Assembly (NCBI GenBank): GCA_964059195.1
Contig: CAXKWD010000003.1
Location: 197,494,174 to 197,558,173, forward strand
From: Ectobius pallidus
Taxonomy: Eukaryota > Arthropoda > Insecta > Blattodea > Ectobiidae
DNA length: 64,000 nt
Direction of reading: 5' to 3'
In this document: positions 1 through 11,365 of the stretch, in pieces
Layout of the letters: every line of letters starts with the position of its first letter
Numbering within the stretch: position 1 is the stretch's first letter
Position numbers and translations under genes: made by a program
Notes under the pieces: generated by a model
What the model was told of the DNA's origin: nothing
Seen by the model: only the letters and a program-made list of their open reading frames with translations
Databases searched by the model: none

Positions 1-604
1 TTTTGTAAAAAAAATTAGTAAAGTTTCTGATTAACGTACAGAAACAATGTTGCCTTAATTTTTTTTGTTTTAAGGTCAAGTATTTTGTTTCAAACCTGTT
101 ACGGTTGGTGTGACTGTCATCTTGATTTTTCAGTTGCCATGACGGCTGGTAAAGTGCTACTTTTTGGCGTGTTAACAGTCCGGCAAGCATCTGTTTTACA
201 GAGCGTGTAGGCCTTCTAAAAACTTAATATTTAACAAAGCTTAACACTGCCACAAGAAAGCAGATGTGGCGTTTTTTAACTGCCATCTCACTTCCTTTAC
301 AATATCTCCAACAATGCTTTTCCACTCACCCCTCAACACGATTTTGTATTCTCTTAAGACCTGCATGGAGAGTAAACTCACTTGATTTGTATTTGCCAAG
401 CACGTGAGCCTATCCCATAAACTACTTTCATGTGGAAGTTATTCTCCCGTTATGGTTTTAACTACGTTATTATGTGATGTTATAATAACGGTATACAATG
501 TACGCTAATCTCTTAGCTTCATCTTTGTATCCTTCCAGTGATCTGCGTTGGAAACATATGAACGATTTACCTCCATTTTATTCTTTTTTTTTATTTACTT
601 AATT
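1..604. other. AT-rich sequence, nothing recognised
   Basis: No ORF, tRNA-like head or inverted repeat that I can support. Probably decayed intergenic sequence. Confidence 0.4.
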
Positions 605-935
605 GAGCTGTGTTTATACTCCTTTTAGCTATGAGGTCATATCAGGAGTTCGGGATCTGTGTCTATACAGTAGGTAGGCCATGGAACTACTGATTGTCAA
701 TTATTTCTATTGTTAATGTACTTTGTGGAGTAAATCTCAACTGATACTAATTTAAATGGATACGATAAAGGTTGAAACGGTGAGAATGATTCATGGTATG
801 TAAATATCCAATTCGGAATTTGCCTTTACGACTGGGGAAACCATGCAAAACCCATGTCAAATTTGCCACCCACGGGATTTAAACCTGGACCTCCCGAATG
901 CTAGTTTAAGATGTTACCATCTCGCTCGGTCTTTA
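605..935 (-). repeat. tRNA-derived SINE, family A (older copy)
   Basis: Read on the minus strand, the 935 end forms a tRNA-like head: an A-box-like GAGCGAGATGG and a B-box-like AGGTTTAAATCC, then a body containing a TTTCCCCAGTCGTAAAGG core. The same layout recurs at 31683-31985 (minus) and in part at 54413-54600 (plus). This copy differs from the 31.7 kb copy at many positions, so it is old. No clean target duplication was found. Confidence 0.7.
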
Positions 936-984
936 TTCTGTCTTGATATATACATCTTGTGTTATGATATTTTCCCAATTTTCT

Positions 985-1230
985 CCTTCAGTTTCCACAT
1001 CTTTTTGTGATCTGATTCAGCCACCTCTTCCTTTGTGCCCTCCCTCATCCAAACCATTTGAGTAGTGCATCTCTCTGCCATTGATAGGACCACCTGCATC
1101 TCTTCTCAGACATCCTCATTCCTAATTTTGTCTCTTCTAGTCTTCTGGATGGCTGATCGCAGAAGCTTCATTTCAGACGCTTGTAATTTGCTCACATCTT
1201 CTTTATTGATTACATAGTCACTAGGCTGTA
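985..1230 (-). pseudogene. LINE reverse-transcriptase C-terminal relic
   Basis: The minus strand reads a stretch resembling the tail of insect non-LTR retrotransposon ORF2, with an EMKLLRSAIQKTRRDKIRNE segment just downstream of the usual position of a YGxExW motif. An in-frame stop follows the EDV codons. This type of tail lies after the reverse-transcriptase palm. No 5' part, endonuclease or complete catalytic YxDD is present here, so it is a short dead fragment. Family assignment within LINEs is uncertain. Confidence 0.6.
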
Positions 1231-2160
1231 TGACATGATAGGCAGGATATTTGTTTAAACATGGTCTGATTGGCTCTCAAAGGAACTCCCTTGTCCCACA
1301 CCACGTCGCGCACTATTCTGTACTTCTATGCCAGAGACGAGCTAAGAAAGAAACCTGAAGTAAACAAAAACCAGTACGTCTGTCTCACTTTAAGTCATAC
1401 GAGTAATGTGTTAAATCCTAAAAGTTTGACGTAGGCTGTCTTTATGTGTGAATGTGAAGAGAGAGAATCGCATCTCTGTGCTTAGAGGAAGTCATGTGAT
1501 TGTGCTTCATTAGAATGGTTCACATTCATTTTTATGCGGGTATTAACATTGCCGTACTAGGCCTACATGTAAGTTAATCCTATGCATTAAGACATCTTCG
1601 TGTAGACTACACGTATCCTGGTTGGGAAATTTCCGCCTAGAGTGTAAGCAATACAGCACACAAATGAGCCTACGTGCGGAGATTGCAAAGAACAGGCCGC
1701 GAATATCGACCTGGTCCAGCACAGCATCCCTTCTTACTGGGTCACTCTCTCTTCTGTCTGTTTAGGCCTACGCGTTGAACTTACTTGTTACTGTTGACGT
1801 ATATAGGCTACTTAACTGATTACAACGAAAATTATGACGAATATAAAAAATGAAATCTGATATCACAAGGAATATTTGTCTCCTATAACGTTCTCTACCG
1901 TAATAATGGGAAGTAATTAGCAATACGATTGTCTTGCTCCACATTCTGATATTAATACTTATGAATGTTCGAAAGTAACTTACCAAGAATGTTTATTAAA
2001 ATAAACTATTTTGTAATAACCATGTAGTAGGGCCTACTTACAAAACCTTTACAATGGTGTATAACTTAAAGTATGAATAGGGATGTATATCGTTGGCTAC
2101 AATGAAAATATAACATTATAAGACATAAATATACATTGAAGTACTTATTTATTATTTATG
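1231..2160. other. No gene seen; two TAGGCCTA motifs
   Basis: No coding or transposon-end signal recognised. It contains TAGGCCTA at 1558 and 1763 and a shortened TAGGCTA at 1804. Confidence 0.4.
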
Positions 2161-2164
2161 TTTT

Positions 2165-2384
2165 TGTATCGTGCTTGCTTTCTGTGCCCAAGGTTGCGGG
2201 TTAGATCCTGGCCCAGGTCGATGGCATTTATGTGTGCATAGATGTGACAGGCCCATGTCAGTAGGTTTACTGGCATGTAAAATAACTCCTGAGGGACAAA
2301 ATTCCGAACAGCGGCGACAGCCAAGGACCTAAGTTGCAGTATATCCCCGACGTTAAACAACCTTATACCAACCAACCAACTTAT
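2165..2384 (+). repeat. tRNA-derived SINE, family B
   Basis: A B-box-like GGGTTAGATCCTGG lies near the 5' side. The body includes GTAAAATAACTCCTGAGGGA and GACGTTAAACAACC, and the 3' end is a short (CCAA)n-type tail. The 3' half recurs at 12821-12915, which supports a dispersed repeat. Many arthropod SINEs share this general body; I do not assign a named family. Confidence 0.6.
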
Positions 2385-2825
2385 GTTTAAATAAAAGCTT
2401 GTGCTGCTAGGTGTTTGTAGGTTCTAGGCCTAATATTGGTAATTTTTAGCGTACAGCATCGCATTTATTAGTGTTAGCACTATAGATTGGATCAATTATT
2501 AATAAATTATCAAAATGTATATCAGTTAGTTCAGTTCGTTGTTATATTTATTTTGTTTCTGCAAGTGGATGTTAATGAGAATGATTGACTATATTAAGCA
2601 TAACTTTATTCAGGTGATTCTATTTGGTCAGGTTATTTTTATAATTGCAATAATACTATTATTGTTAAACCTAAAATTATATTTTAAGATGCTTATTGTC
2701 CTACACTGCTGTTAAAAAATATTGTACATTAAGCATCAAGTCTATAATGGCAATTACTAAGACATGAGTATGTTCATGGATGTCTTATAATTTCCGTAGA
2801 AGTTTCTTACTACCATTAGTTCTCG
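2385..2825. other. AT-rich spacer
   Basis: Nothing recognised apart from TAGGCCTA at 2425. Confidence 0.35.
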
Positions 2826-3190
2826 TCGTCCTCATCTTTTATGATAGATGGCAGCTGATGACGTGCGAGGAAGTCGGAGCTTTTTCTTTTTCGTTTTAAC
2901 TTTAAACCAAGGAACTTAAAAGTGCAAAGTGAAAGCTCTTTAGTATAATATTCAAATTAACACGAACAAAATTGATTTAAAAAATAAATTCATGTTACTT
3001 GTTATGCAATTAGATTTGGTGCTCTCGAAACTTCAAAGTTATTCCGTGTTCGATATTAATCGATACCACACCAGAGTTATAATGAAAATATGTATTTTAA
3101 TGGATGTCATTAAGATATTGTTAAGCATATTATATTAGAACAACTATAGAACAACTTCTGGTTGGAAATACGGAGCATTTTTCAAAGTTA

Positions 3191-3700
3191 ATGGAAGTAT
3201 GCGATCCTGATAGTGTTCTCTCTGCAGAACATGTGTTAGTTCTGCAAAACATTCTTCTTCAGTTCGAATCGAGGTTTCAGGATGTGGAAAACCTTTCTCC
3301 AATGTTTAAACCTTTTGCTACCCCATATTCACTTAATGTCAAAGACGTTCCTTGCCGGTATCAGTTGGAACTGCTAAACTTACAATGCGACGATCTGTTA
3401 AAGGACAAATACGAACGTAAAGTGGTCTTGGGTAACTTTTACAGAAATTTCTCTGAAACCAGATTCCCGAAACTTGCCGCACGAATATTATGTAATTTTG
3501 GATCGACATATGTGGCCGAACAATTTTTCTCACTAATGAAATGTGCAAAGCTCAAATCAAGAAGTACATTGTCAAATCACAACCTAAATGTAGTCTTCGA
3601 TTAAATATTGCTCAAACATTACGTCCCAACATTGATAAACTTGTTAAAGAAAAAGAGACAGGAAAGTCAGAAAATTGTTACTGTAATCTTGTATCATCTA
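3191..3700 (+). pseudogene. hAT-superfamily transposase C-terminal relic
   Basis: The first frame (3191-3603) contains FPKLAARILCNFGSTY and EQFFSLMKCAKLKSRS. This is the hAT C-terminal dimerisation region, in the form seen in insect and vertebrate proteins annotated as GTF2I-repeat or SCAN-domain-like transposase derivatives. The conserved continuation (an IAQTLRPNIDKLV segment) lies in another frame from about 3592, and a further frame change follows near 3645. The protein is therefore broken by at least two frameshifts and has no upstream catalytic domain. The flank at about 2826-2980 has a diverged relative at 19190-19340, so this is a dispersed element rather than a domesticated host gene. 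Terminal inverted repeats were not located. Confidence 0.75.
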
Positions 3701-3809
3701 AGGTGCAGACGAGCTTGTATGGTAATTACTTCAGTTCATTTTTTTATTGTAGTGAATTATGTTAATTCAAATGATAGTATTGTCTATTTCTGTCAAAGAA
3801 CATAGATTT

Positions 3810-4105
3810 TGTGAAAAGGCAATTGTTCTCACAGAATAGAAAAATATAATTATTTATAATATGTTAAACTACCGTGCTGTAATTAACCGATAAACTATGA
3901 AGAAAATCGATTGATGTTTCATTAACTCGGAAACACGTATTACGTAAGTTCTAACCCCCTAAATTCCCGCTGCCCGCAATACTAATGCCCCTCTCTTCCC
4001 CCCTGTTCACTGATGCCGCCATTTCACATACTCCTCGCAGAGGTATAACGCGAGCAGTCAGAGCAGAAAGCAGTGACGTCACAGAGCAACCTTCTGTCTT
4101 CCCCT
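3810..4105. other. Spacer leading into palindrome
   Basis: No gene. A TGACGTCA site (CREB/ATF-type palindrome) occurs near 4073, just before the large palindrome. Confidence 0.35.
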
Positions 4106-4451
4106 GGTCTAGTACATGGGTGCGCATCTGTCACTGTGCGGTAGGGGAATTTCTCCCACTACAGTCGCCCTTGACGTCAGCATAAAGCAGTTTCGACGTG
4201 ACACTGAACATGAAGAACAGGTTTCTTACGTCACAGCAAGGGATGGGGACTAAAACGTTTCCCCTCAGTTGCTCACCTATGGTCTAGTACATACCTGAGC
4301 AACTGAGGGGAAGTGTTTTAGTCCCCCATCCTGCTGTGACGTATGAAACCTGCTCTTCATGTTCAGTGTCACGTCGAAAATGCTTTATGCTGACGTCAAG
4401 GGCGACTGTAGTGGGAGACATTGCCCCACCGCACCCGTGGTCTAGTACATG
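4106..4451. repeat. Two inverted arms separated and flanked by GGTCTAGTACAT
   Basis: GGTCTAGTACAT occurs at 4106, 4281 and 4439. The sequence between the first and second copies (about 163 bp) and that between the second and third (about 146 bp) are inverted copies of each other with scattered differences. Each arm contains TGACGTCAGC followed by CATAAAGC. The layout looks like two copies of a small element inserted in opposite orientation at the same 12-bp target, or one duplicated by repair. No ORF is convincing. Confidence 0.75.
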
Positions 4452-4980
4452 AAGTCATCATAACGCTATGTTATTGGCAAATTGTACGGGTTATTCTCGT
4501 GTAAAATTGGCCGAATTGAGGTTTCCTGTTCTCTTCATTAAGTTTATATGGCATTTGTTGGTCCTTCACAACTCCTGGAGCCCTAGACCCTACTACGAGT
4601 TTGTATGGTAGCTGAGCGATAATTTGGATTGCATTGGGATCTGGAACGGAGTGTGTCTTTGTGAAACAGCCTGTGATGTGCAGGGAAAATCGAATTAAAA
4701 CAACAGAAAGGAATTGGGAAGGCCATGCATTAGCCGAGTGGGATGAGTGAAAACCAATTTGCAATTATATAACGCTAGTAACAGTGTATTTGTATGCTCG
4801 GGTCTCCAGTAGCTGTTCTTCCTCCTGCAAAACTTTCAGTTGTTGGTATAGCAGTGATGAAATGCAATTCAATACAATAGAACACTTCTTCTTCTTCTTC
4901 TTCTTCAATGTAGTAGCCTCGGCCTAGATGCGGCCATGTAGCCAATTAACTTTATATCGAGATATATTATATAAATGAAT
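4452..4980. other. No gene recognised
   Basis: A minus-strand ORF of 97 codons (4471-4764) resembles no family I know. A short (CTT)n run lies at about 4886-4904. Confidence 0.3.
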
Positions 4981-5036
4981 AAATAGACGTATTTGAGATG
5001 TTAGGTTAGGAATGCCTCTCTAACCTAACGGAAATT

Positions 5037-5490
5037 ATGGCCTTAGCGAAACGCCTTATAGCCAGTGAAATATAGAAGAATTGAATTTACTAGTAGTCTG
5101 TTCGACCAATTAACGTGAATTGCCGCAACACATGTAAAATATAACGCATGTACCACCTCCAAGGCGAGTACACGCACGTGGTAAAAACACGATTTTGCAT
5201 CAGTATGTAATAAAAAGTATGACGTAAAACGCCTAAATGAAGATTATGCCGTAGAAGGATTATAACACCATTAGTGAATAGAGTATCTCGTTAATCGAAG
5301 CACTTGAAATCCAAAAAGATGAGAATTGAAACACGTGGACCACCCTCCAGGGCAGGGACACGCACGTGGTGAAAACACGATTTTCGTATCTTATGGCCTC
5401 AGCTGAACGCCTTATATCCACAGAAATAGTACAGAAGTGAACTGTGTCGAAGAAAGAATATAACACCATAAAATAATCGAAGAAACATTG
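5037..5490. repeat. Diverged tandem duplication
   Basis: TTATGGCCT...ACGCCTTATA (5037 and 5392) and ACACGCACGTGGT followed by AAAACACGATTTT (about 5170 and 5351) recur in the same order. This suggests an old direct duplication with a period of roughly 180-350 bp. Boundaries are approximate. Confidence 0.45.
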
Positions 5491-5804
5491 AAAATCACTA
5501 TATAAAACATATATGAAAAGAATACTGATAAAAGAACTGAGCGAAACGACCCGGCCGCACCGCGAGCCGGAAGTCGAATGACAATAGAACACAGGTCTCG
5601 ATTAATTGTGAATCCTTACTGACATTCAGTAATTTCATTCAGAAATTCAGAAATGTTATCCTCATTCTTTGGTCAAAATCTTATAACAGTGTTAAAATTT
5701 CAATGATGCTTTTAGATAGTTAAGGGGTTACTAATAATTTTATATTAAACTAATTTACCCGTACGAAAACGTTACTCTTTCAGCCTACCTCCCCCAGAAT
5801 TATT

Positions 5805-6480
5805 AAGTGCCAGTATTGTACTTTATGAGATTGTGTCCGGGACGGGAATATGTCTGTATGGTAATATATTAGAAAGAATTTATCAAATGCAAATCAGTTC
5901 TCATTACAACATATTGTTTTACAGTATTCATATAGGGCTTTGGAAGTTGCAATACAGCTTTGACAAATAACACTACCCACATATTCCTTCACATATGCTT
6001 ATCAAACTTTAGGCCCTTTTTCTTCCGTAAGCCCTGCTTAACGAATCGATATGGAGCTTAACTTGGAGATCGTTTACAAAAATTGTCCGCCGGCGTGGTC
6101 TTGTGGTTAGCGTCGCTGACTACAGATCCGTCGGCCCGGGTTCGATTCCCGGTACCTCCTCGGATTTTTCTGAGGTAGGGAGGTCTGGTATTGGTGCACT
6201 CAGCCTCGTGATTCAAAATTGAGGAGCTACTTGATAGAGAAGTAGCGGCTCCGGTCAAGAAAACCACCACGGCCGTGGGTGTCGGCATGCTGACCACATG
6301 CTCCCAATCCTGCCATCTGCCTACGGGCGATGACGCAGCGGTCGGGTGGTAGGCCAAGTCCCTCCAGGGATGTAGCGCCACGGAGTTTAGTTTAGTTTTT
6401 TAGTAGTTTACAAAAATTAATTATTTTCTGCATGTCATAATTGCAATTATCACTGATTAAACAAAAACATTCTGGCAATT
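5805..6480 (+). mobile_element. AAGTGCCAG-family repeat, copy 1 (short form, SINE inside)
   Basis: It starts AAGTGCCAGTATTG and ends in the near-inverse CATTCTGGCAATT. It is split by a SINE at 6085-6405. Homologous to 16162-17033, 17256-17746, 19751-20249, 30132-31000 (minus) and 12533-12820 (minus, partial). Similarity among copies continues past the 3' motif (a TTGTTACATCAGTTTAC-like stretch), so the true 3' boundary may lie further out. No transposase is encoded, so it is non-autonomous. Confidence 0.75.
6085..6405 (+). mobile_element. tRNA-derived SINE, family D, perfect 13-bp target duplication
   Basis: The flanks are identical: GTTTACAAAAATT at 6072-6084 and at 6406-6418. The head reads GGCGTGGTCTTGTGGTTAGC (A-box region), then GGTTCGATTCC (perfect B-box consensus), so RNA polymerase III transcription is expected. 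The tail ends in a GTTTAGTTTAGTTTTTTAG-type repeat. A second copy lies in inverse orientation at 18602-18880. The perfect duplication implies a recent insertion, and it interrupts an AAGTGCCAG-family copy. Confidence 0.93.
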
Positions 6481-6765
6481 TGTTTCATCAGTTTATGTTT
6501 ATTTCTGAATATTGACCTAGCACAATTCATCAGGCAGGTAATGTCACAAAATTAGGTTTTGTATGGTTCGCCTCGCATTCCCTGAACTGAAGTAATGGAT
6601 ATAGTGATCAAGTTTGTACCCTTGTATCGTAACAGCAGTTGTAATTATTTTCTTGTTACTAAGCAGGCAAATCGCTAACATAAAAGTATTTTTATCCTAT
6701 AGACATACCTTAAAGTGCATTGGATAATCTCGAACATTTTCTTTAAAGATGCACTTTAAGACAGT

Positions 6766-7077
6766 AAAAGTAAAAAAGTAAAGTGATCCCTATACAGGCC
6801 ATGGAGGCCCAGAGGGTTCCAGGAGGTAGAGGCTCCCAGATTTTGGACATTCGGCACGTGAAGGTGGTAAGGTTGTCAGCCTTACGCACCGGCCGCCTTT
6901 CCCCCCCAGGATTGCTCCTGGTTCTCATTTCTGTTAGAGGCTGAGTCGACCCCAGGGCCATAGTGCCACCAGAAGGATTAGGCCAATTGAAAAATCTCAT
7001 CGACCTCATCGGGAATCGAACCCGCGACCTTCCGGTTTGTAGCGCAGCGCCTCAACCACTACGCTACGGCGTACCCC
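6766..7077 (-). mobile_element. tRNA-derived SINE, family C, perfect 14-bp target duplication
   Basis: CACTTTAAGACAGT occurs at 6752-6765 and again at 7078-7091. On the minus strand the head is GCGTAGTGGTTGAGGCGCTG (A-box region) followed by GGGTTCGATTCCCG (B box). The 3' tail, on the low-coordinate side, is a short run of TTTACT units. Inserted by LINE-type retroposition. Overlapping ORFs here are by-products of the GC-rich body. Confidence 0.92.
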
Positions 7078-7091
7078 CACTTTAAGACAGT

Positions 7092-7700
7092 GCAATTTAT
7101 TAATCGAGAAGTACAAATTTATTCATTTGGTGTGGACCTCGTTCTTATTTATCAAAGGAGAAATAATATCCGCAGTATTTGAACACAGATTGTTGGCTTG
7201 TTGCCTTTTATCTGACACCAGCAGGGTGAGGAATCTGTTGAGAAGATTGATAGCAGCTCCTTAGCTGTGGGGATGTTTCCACACAAGAACAATGCGTGGG
7301 GTATTGTATTTTTATAAGAGATTTCAGGGTCCAATGCCACGAAGATCCTAAGAGATGTTACAGAAATTGCTATCTTGGTAAAAACAAGGCATCATAAATA
7401 TATACAATAATAATAATAAAAAAGGTTCTACTGTATTTCATGCTGGTTATAAATTGCGAAATCTGTTCGAAAAGAGAAAAAATACCTCAATTCTAGTTAC
7501 TACTGAAATATAATGTTGCCTGATTTCATATGTAAAATACAATATCGGACAAATGTGAAGTGAATTTCTGTTGTTTATTTTTAAGTACAACTACAAAAGG
7601 TCTACTCTACGTAGAAGAATTATGAAAATAACAGATATAAGTCTTATATGAACTTATTAGAGTAAAACCATTATAAAATATTTTGCTAGTTTGTTACAAC
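7092..7700. other. No gene recognised
   Basis: AT-rich. No supported coding or repeat boundary. Confidence 0.35.
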
Positions 7701-8660
7701 CAGGGATCGATCTAGGGTCTCAAAGCTACGAGAATTAGGTTTGGAGTGTCATGAGCATAAATGACGTCATGACTCGTGGGGTGACAGCGTGCAGTATGTT
7801 TCATAACAAAGTTCATTATTTCCTCGCTGCTGCTGCTGCTTGGCTTGGGTCCATACGTACTTTACTTGCAATCCTGTGAGTAAAGAATCAATTTTATGAT
7901 ATATTTTTTTATTCATTATTTCAGGATTTTTATTAGTGTTAATTCTACTATTTTGGAATTCACCGAACTGAGGAACATGCTGAAAAATTCAGAGCACGAA
8001 GCGTTCTCTTCAGAAGGAACCTACGGAAGGGAATTTTGAAAATTTTGAAAATTAACCGCAATAGAAATACGGAAAGGCACAACTCGATTGTTTTAAAAAC
8101 ACTGTGATAGCAAAATACATGGGAAATTTTAAAATAAACATAAGCATTCAATACCAAAATCAGACATTGAAGATCAAACCGAACGTTATTGACATTTACG
8201 TAATAATGTTGGTACCGTACATACTAACATCACATTCCACAAGGTCGAAAATAAATATTGTAAAGAGTATCTCGAGAAAAAAAAAATATGGTTAAAATGT
8301 TTCTCGGGAATCGTCTCCAAGAAAAAATTCCTTAAGACCTTGTTATGTCAGTCACTGAATCAGATTAGAAAAATGGGTTGTGTATATTTTTCTTCTCAGG
8401 AGCCAAAAATTATTTCACACTATTAAAATAAGTATATTATAACGTATATTGAAACAATAATAGTAGGCAAATCATTTCTAAACTAGAAGAGTAATACATA
8501 TGTTTATGACTGTAAACGTGAACAATTATGTTGTGCCCTACTGTGACTGAATGTTTACATGTTGAGGCAACGCTCCATCTCCACTTCGTCTCAACCTTCA
8601 TAAAGCAATGGTCCGGACGTTCTTAACTTGCTTGAGTTGGGTACCCTAGACCGAGCCCTG
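7701..8660. mobile_element. hAT-like non-autonomous DNA transposon
   Basis: The left end is CAGGGATCGATCTAGGGT; the right end, read on the minus strand, is CAGGGCTCGGTCTAGGGT. The 8-bp flanks are GTTACAAC and GTCATAAC, six of eight matching, as expected of an aged hAT target duplication. Inside are a TGACGTCA site near 7763 and a short (GCT)n run. No transposase is readable. Confidence 0.65.
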
Positions 8661-9086
8661 GTCATAACCATTAACATGGGATCAAATTATAAGTCAGAAT
8701 AAGTGAAAAGCCTCTCTCTGAAGTCACAACAAATAGCACAATGTAAACAATAAAATCACACCACTATGGAAATGAAATTTATCAATACATAATATCGAAG
8801 TTTTGAAACCACATAGGCTATCCGTAAAAAGTAACATGTTTTATAAGTGGTGTATAAGGGATTGGTGTAGTTTGAAAGGCTTTTAGTATTACACATATAA
8901 TATTAACAATGAATATGAACAATACATGAAATTTTAGGATTATGATAGGATTTGATTCATCTTGACTTGGCTTGTACTGCATATCCACTGTATGCCTCAA
9001 CCTACATGCTATAAGCGATATTTTGGTCAAAATCGTAAGAATTACAGGAAATTTATGTTTTATGTTTTACAATTAAAGCAGGAAAT
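8661..9086. other. No gene recognised
   Basis: AT-rich spacer with TAGGCTA near 8814. No repeat end or ORF supported. Confidence 0.35.
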
Positions 9087-10361
9087 GGGTGATTCTACAA
9101 TTAGGTGTACTTTTACTGTCCCTTTTATTTAATGTTTCTATTTGAAATTGCAATTCACTGGTAAAATTTTTCCCTCGTTTTCCTGATGAGAAAGATTAAA
9201 TAAATGTTTGTTAAACTTAAATTCCCTCTATATTTAGCTAAGATAAATTTATATTTTCTTATGAAATGTCATTAGCATGGATGTCCCCAGTCATAGTTTT
9301 GAGAATAAATATCGAAAAATATGGAAAACTATAAATATTTTGTTAAACCTAACAGTATTGTCATTAACATATAACTACTAAAAGCACATGCACCACATCA
9401 AAGAAAAAATAACTTTCATTAGAACATTGGAACAAGCCAAAATCTTTGTCCCTACACTTTTTTGTCATTAGCATGGCCACTTTTCAACTTGAAGATGGAG
9501 TGGCAGAGAATTTTTTTTAAAGCATGAATTAGTACATGTGACAACACTGTTCTCTTCTTCAGTGAACCTGAGTGTGATTTTGGCTATCGGGTGCTTTGTT
9601 TTCTGGATACTGGATATTTCAACTCTCAGACACTGGCGAGTACATTAATTGATTGTCATTAGCATGGACTGTGTAAAATAGCACACAAAGAAATTAAAAT
9701 TTTATTAATCATGTGATGAAACATGTTAAATTATCACAAAACTGTCACCATAGTTTCAGTTATCTAGGTCAAAACTCAAATTGGAGGGATGCTATTTTGT
9801 CTTGTTTTGTCATTAGCATGGACATCATGTTGGTCATTAGCATGGACACAGGGTGATGTCCAAACAGTCGAATCAGCTGATGATGGTGGAAAATGTCCAT
9901 CGAAATGCATTCTGAGGTAAATATACCTATTAAGTGAAGTTCATTTGGAAGTCCCGATCTCAATATTTAAGTCTGAAATCACTTCACTGTGTATCTTCCC
10001 AACCCAAATTATAATTTCCTTAAGTTTGTTTAAGAAAAAATTGTAACCTTGTATTCAGTTACTTTATTAATACAATTTTATACAGATTCAGTTTGATATT
10101 AATTTTGCTATTATTGCTTTCAGAAAATTGTTGTTAGCGTGGATACAAAGTCATTGGCATGGATTGTAACGTCATTAGCGTGGAGGTGAACAATAAAAAG
10201 AAAACAAAAAAGTCTTAAAACCATAATTTCAGCTCTGCTGGATAATAGGCTGTCTTCTACTACATGTTAGGTTGGCCTACGTGTAAAATTTTCGGCAAAT
10301 ATTACTATTATTTTTTTCATTTTTTGAAGTTCGAAAGGTACACCTAATTGTAGAATCACCC
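9087..10361. mobile_element. Inverted-repeat DNA transposon with eight copies of a 15-mer
   Basis: The left end is GGGTGATTCTACAATTAGG, and the right end is its inverse (near-perfect over about 28 bp). Both flanks read AAAT (9083-9086 and 10362-10365), a plausible 4-bp target duplication. The interior holds GTCATTAGCATGGAC-like units on the plus strand at 9268, 9464, 9655, 9809, 9833, 10133 (partial), 10150 and 10171. No readable transposase. Superfamily not assigned; groups with 4-bp targets are candidates. Confidence 0.8.
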
Positions 10362-10444
10362 AAATATATGTTTTCACGATATAAAAAAACACTAACTCGA
10401 ATGACTTTTTAATTGTTCAATATAAATAAATAATTTGGTAGCAT

Positions 10445-10530
10445 TAATAATAATAATAATAATATTAATAATAATAATAATAATAATAAAAATAAAATAA
10501 TAATAATAATAATAATAAAACGTTTAAGTA
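10445..10530. repeat. (TAA)n microsatellite
   Basis: An interrupted TAA tract. The poly-leucine ORF antisense to it is an artefact. Confidence 0.9.
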
Positions 10531-11039
10531 GTTTTGAAACACCCTTTAGCACTTCAAACTGGAGATTCTGGAGTTGTGCCAACCATCTTAGTGAGGTGGG
10601 TTGCGAGGACAAAAGAGGAGATATGAAAATCTCCCACCATATTGTGTAATGAATAGAACGCTTCAGACAAAGCTCCGGTTATTAAAAAGCAGCCCAGACT
10701 TCTCAAAGTGTGAAATAATCCATAGCAGACCACGTAACATACCTTGTCACACAGCTCTCCTGTTAGTGATACCTTAGTAAGAAATTGCTGCGAATTATAA
10801 AATGATATTTCATTCGATCCTCGGCTATGTATTCGACATTTTAATTTTTTTTGGTAATGTAACTGTTTTGTACTCCTATTTAGGTTTTTAAACGTCGCCC
10901 CTATACCAGAATTTTATCCTGCTGAAGTTTTTCTATAAGCCTTTCCATGTACATACATGACTGACATTACTACACTGATTTATTATGTCACCGACCTGGG
11001 CCGGGATCGTATAAGTGAACTTGAGATCTATGTCTCGAT
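10531..11039. other. No gene recognised
   Basis: Spacer. CGACCTGGGCCGGGATCG near 10992 is GC-rich and may belong to the following repeat. Confidence 0.3.
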
Positions 11040-11365
11040 CTGTTTTATGTGTTGGGGTAAATTAAAGCCACGGGGGAGCTAGTAGCGGGGCTGCCTTCCA
11101 TCCTTGCACCTTGGTTGGATTCCCGGGCCGGGGGTTTTTCAGTCGTTGAAAATTTCCCTTCATTCTCATCGTACAAGAGACAATGGCAAATTTCAGCGGT
11201 ATCACCCTTGCCAGAAAGAGCCATGGACGAGTCGTGGTCATCATCCCATGGCTTCGTCCCAGGTCTGCTTTCGGGCAGAACGTTCATTATTATCAACTAT
11301 TCAGACAGGGGACTGTCACATTTACGAATGGCATCGTCCAAGCTGCAGATTGAACCCAGGAACTT
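11040..11365. repeat. Possible SINE fragment
   Basis: A GC-rich island in AT-rich surroundings containing TTGGATTCCCGGGCCGGGGG, which resembles a degraded B box and adjoining stem. No A box or target duplication was found. Overlapping ORFs on both strands have no recognisable product. Confidence 0.3.

Noticed and set aside
6085..6160. tRNA-like sequences with good A and B boxes (also at 7000-7077, 15450-15529, 31930-31985, 54420-54490)
   Set aside because: No complete cloverleaf with a 7-bp acceptor stem; all are SINE heads with bodies, tails or target duplications.
9268..10185. CRISPR-like array from the recurring 15-mer
   Set aside because: Spacing is irregular, repeats are imperfect, and the unit lies within an inverted-repeat transposon in an insect-like genome.
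10409..10612. 67-codon ORF with Ile/Leu runs resembling a membrane protein
   Set aside because: Low-complexity (TAA)n tract read antisense; no conserved part.
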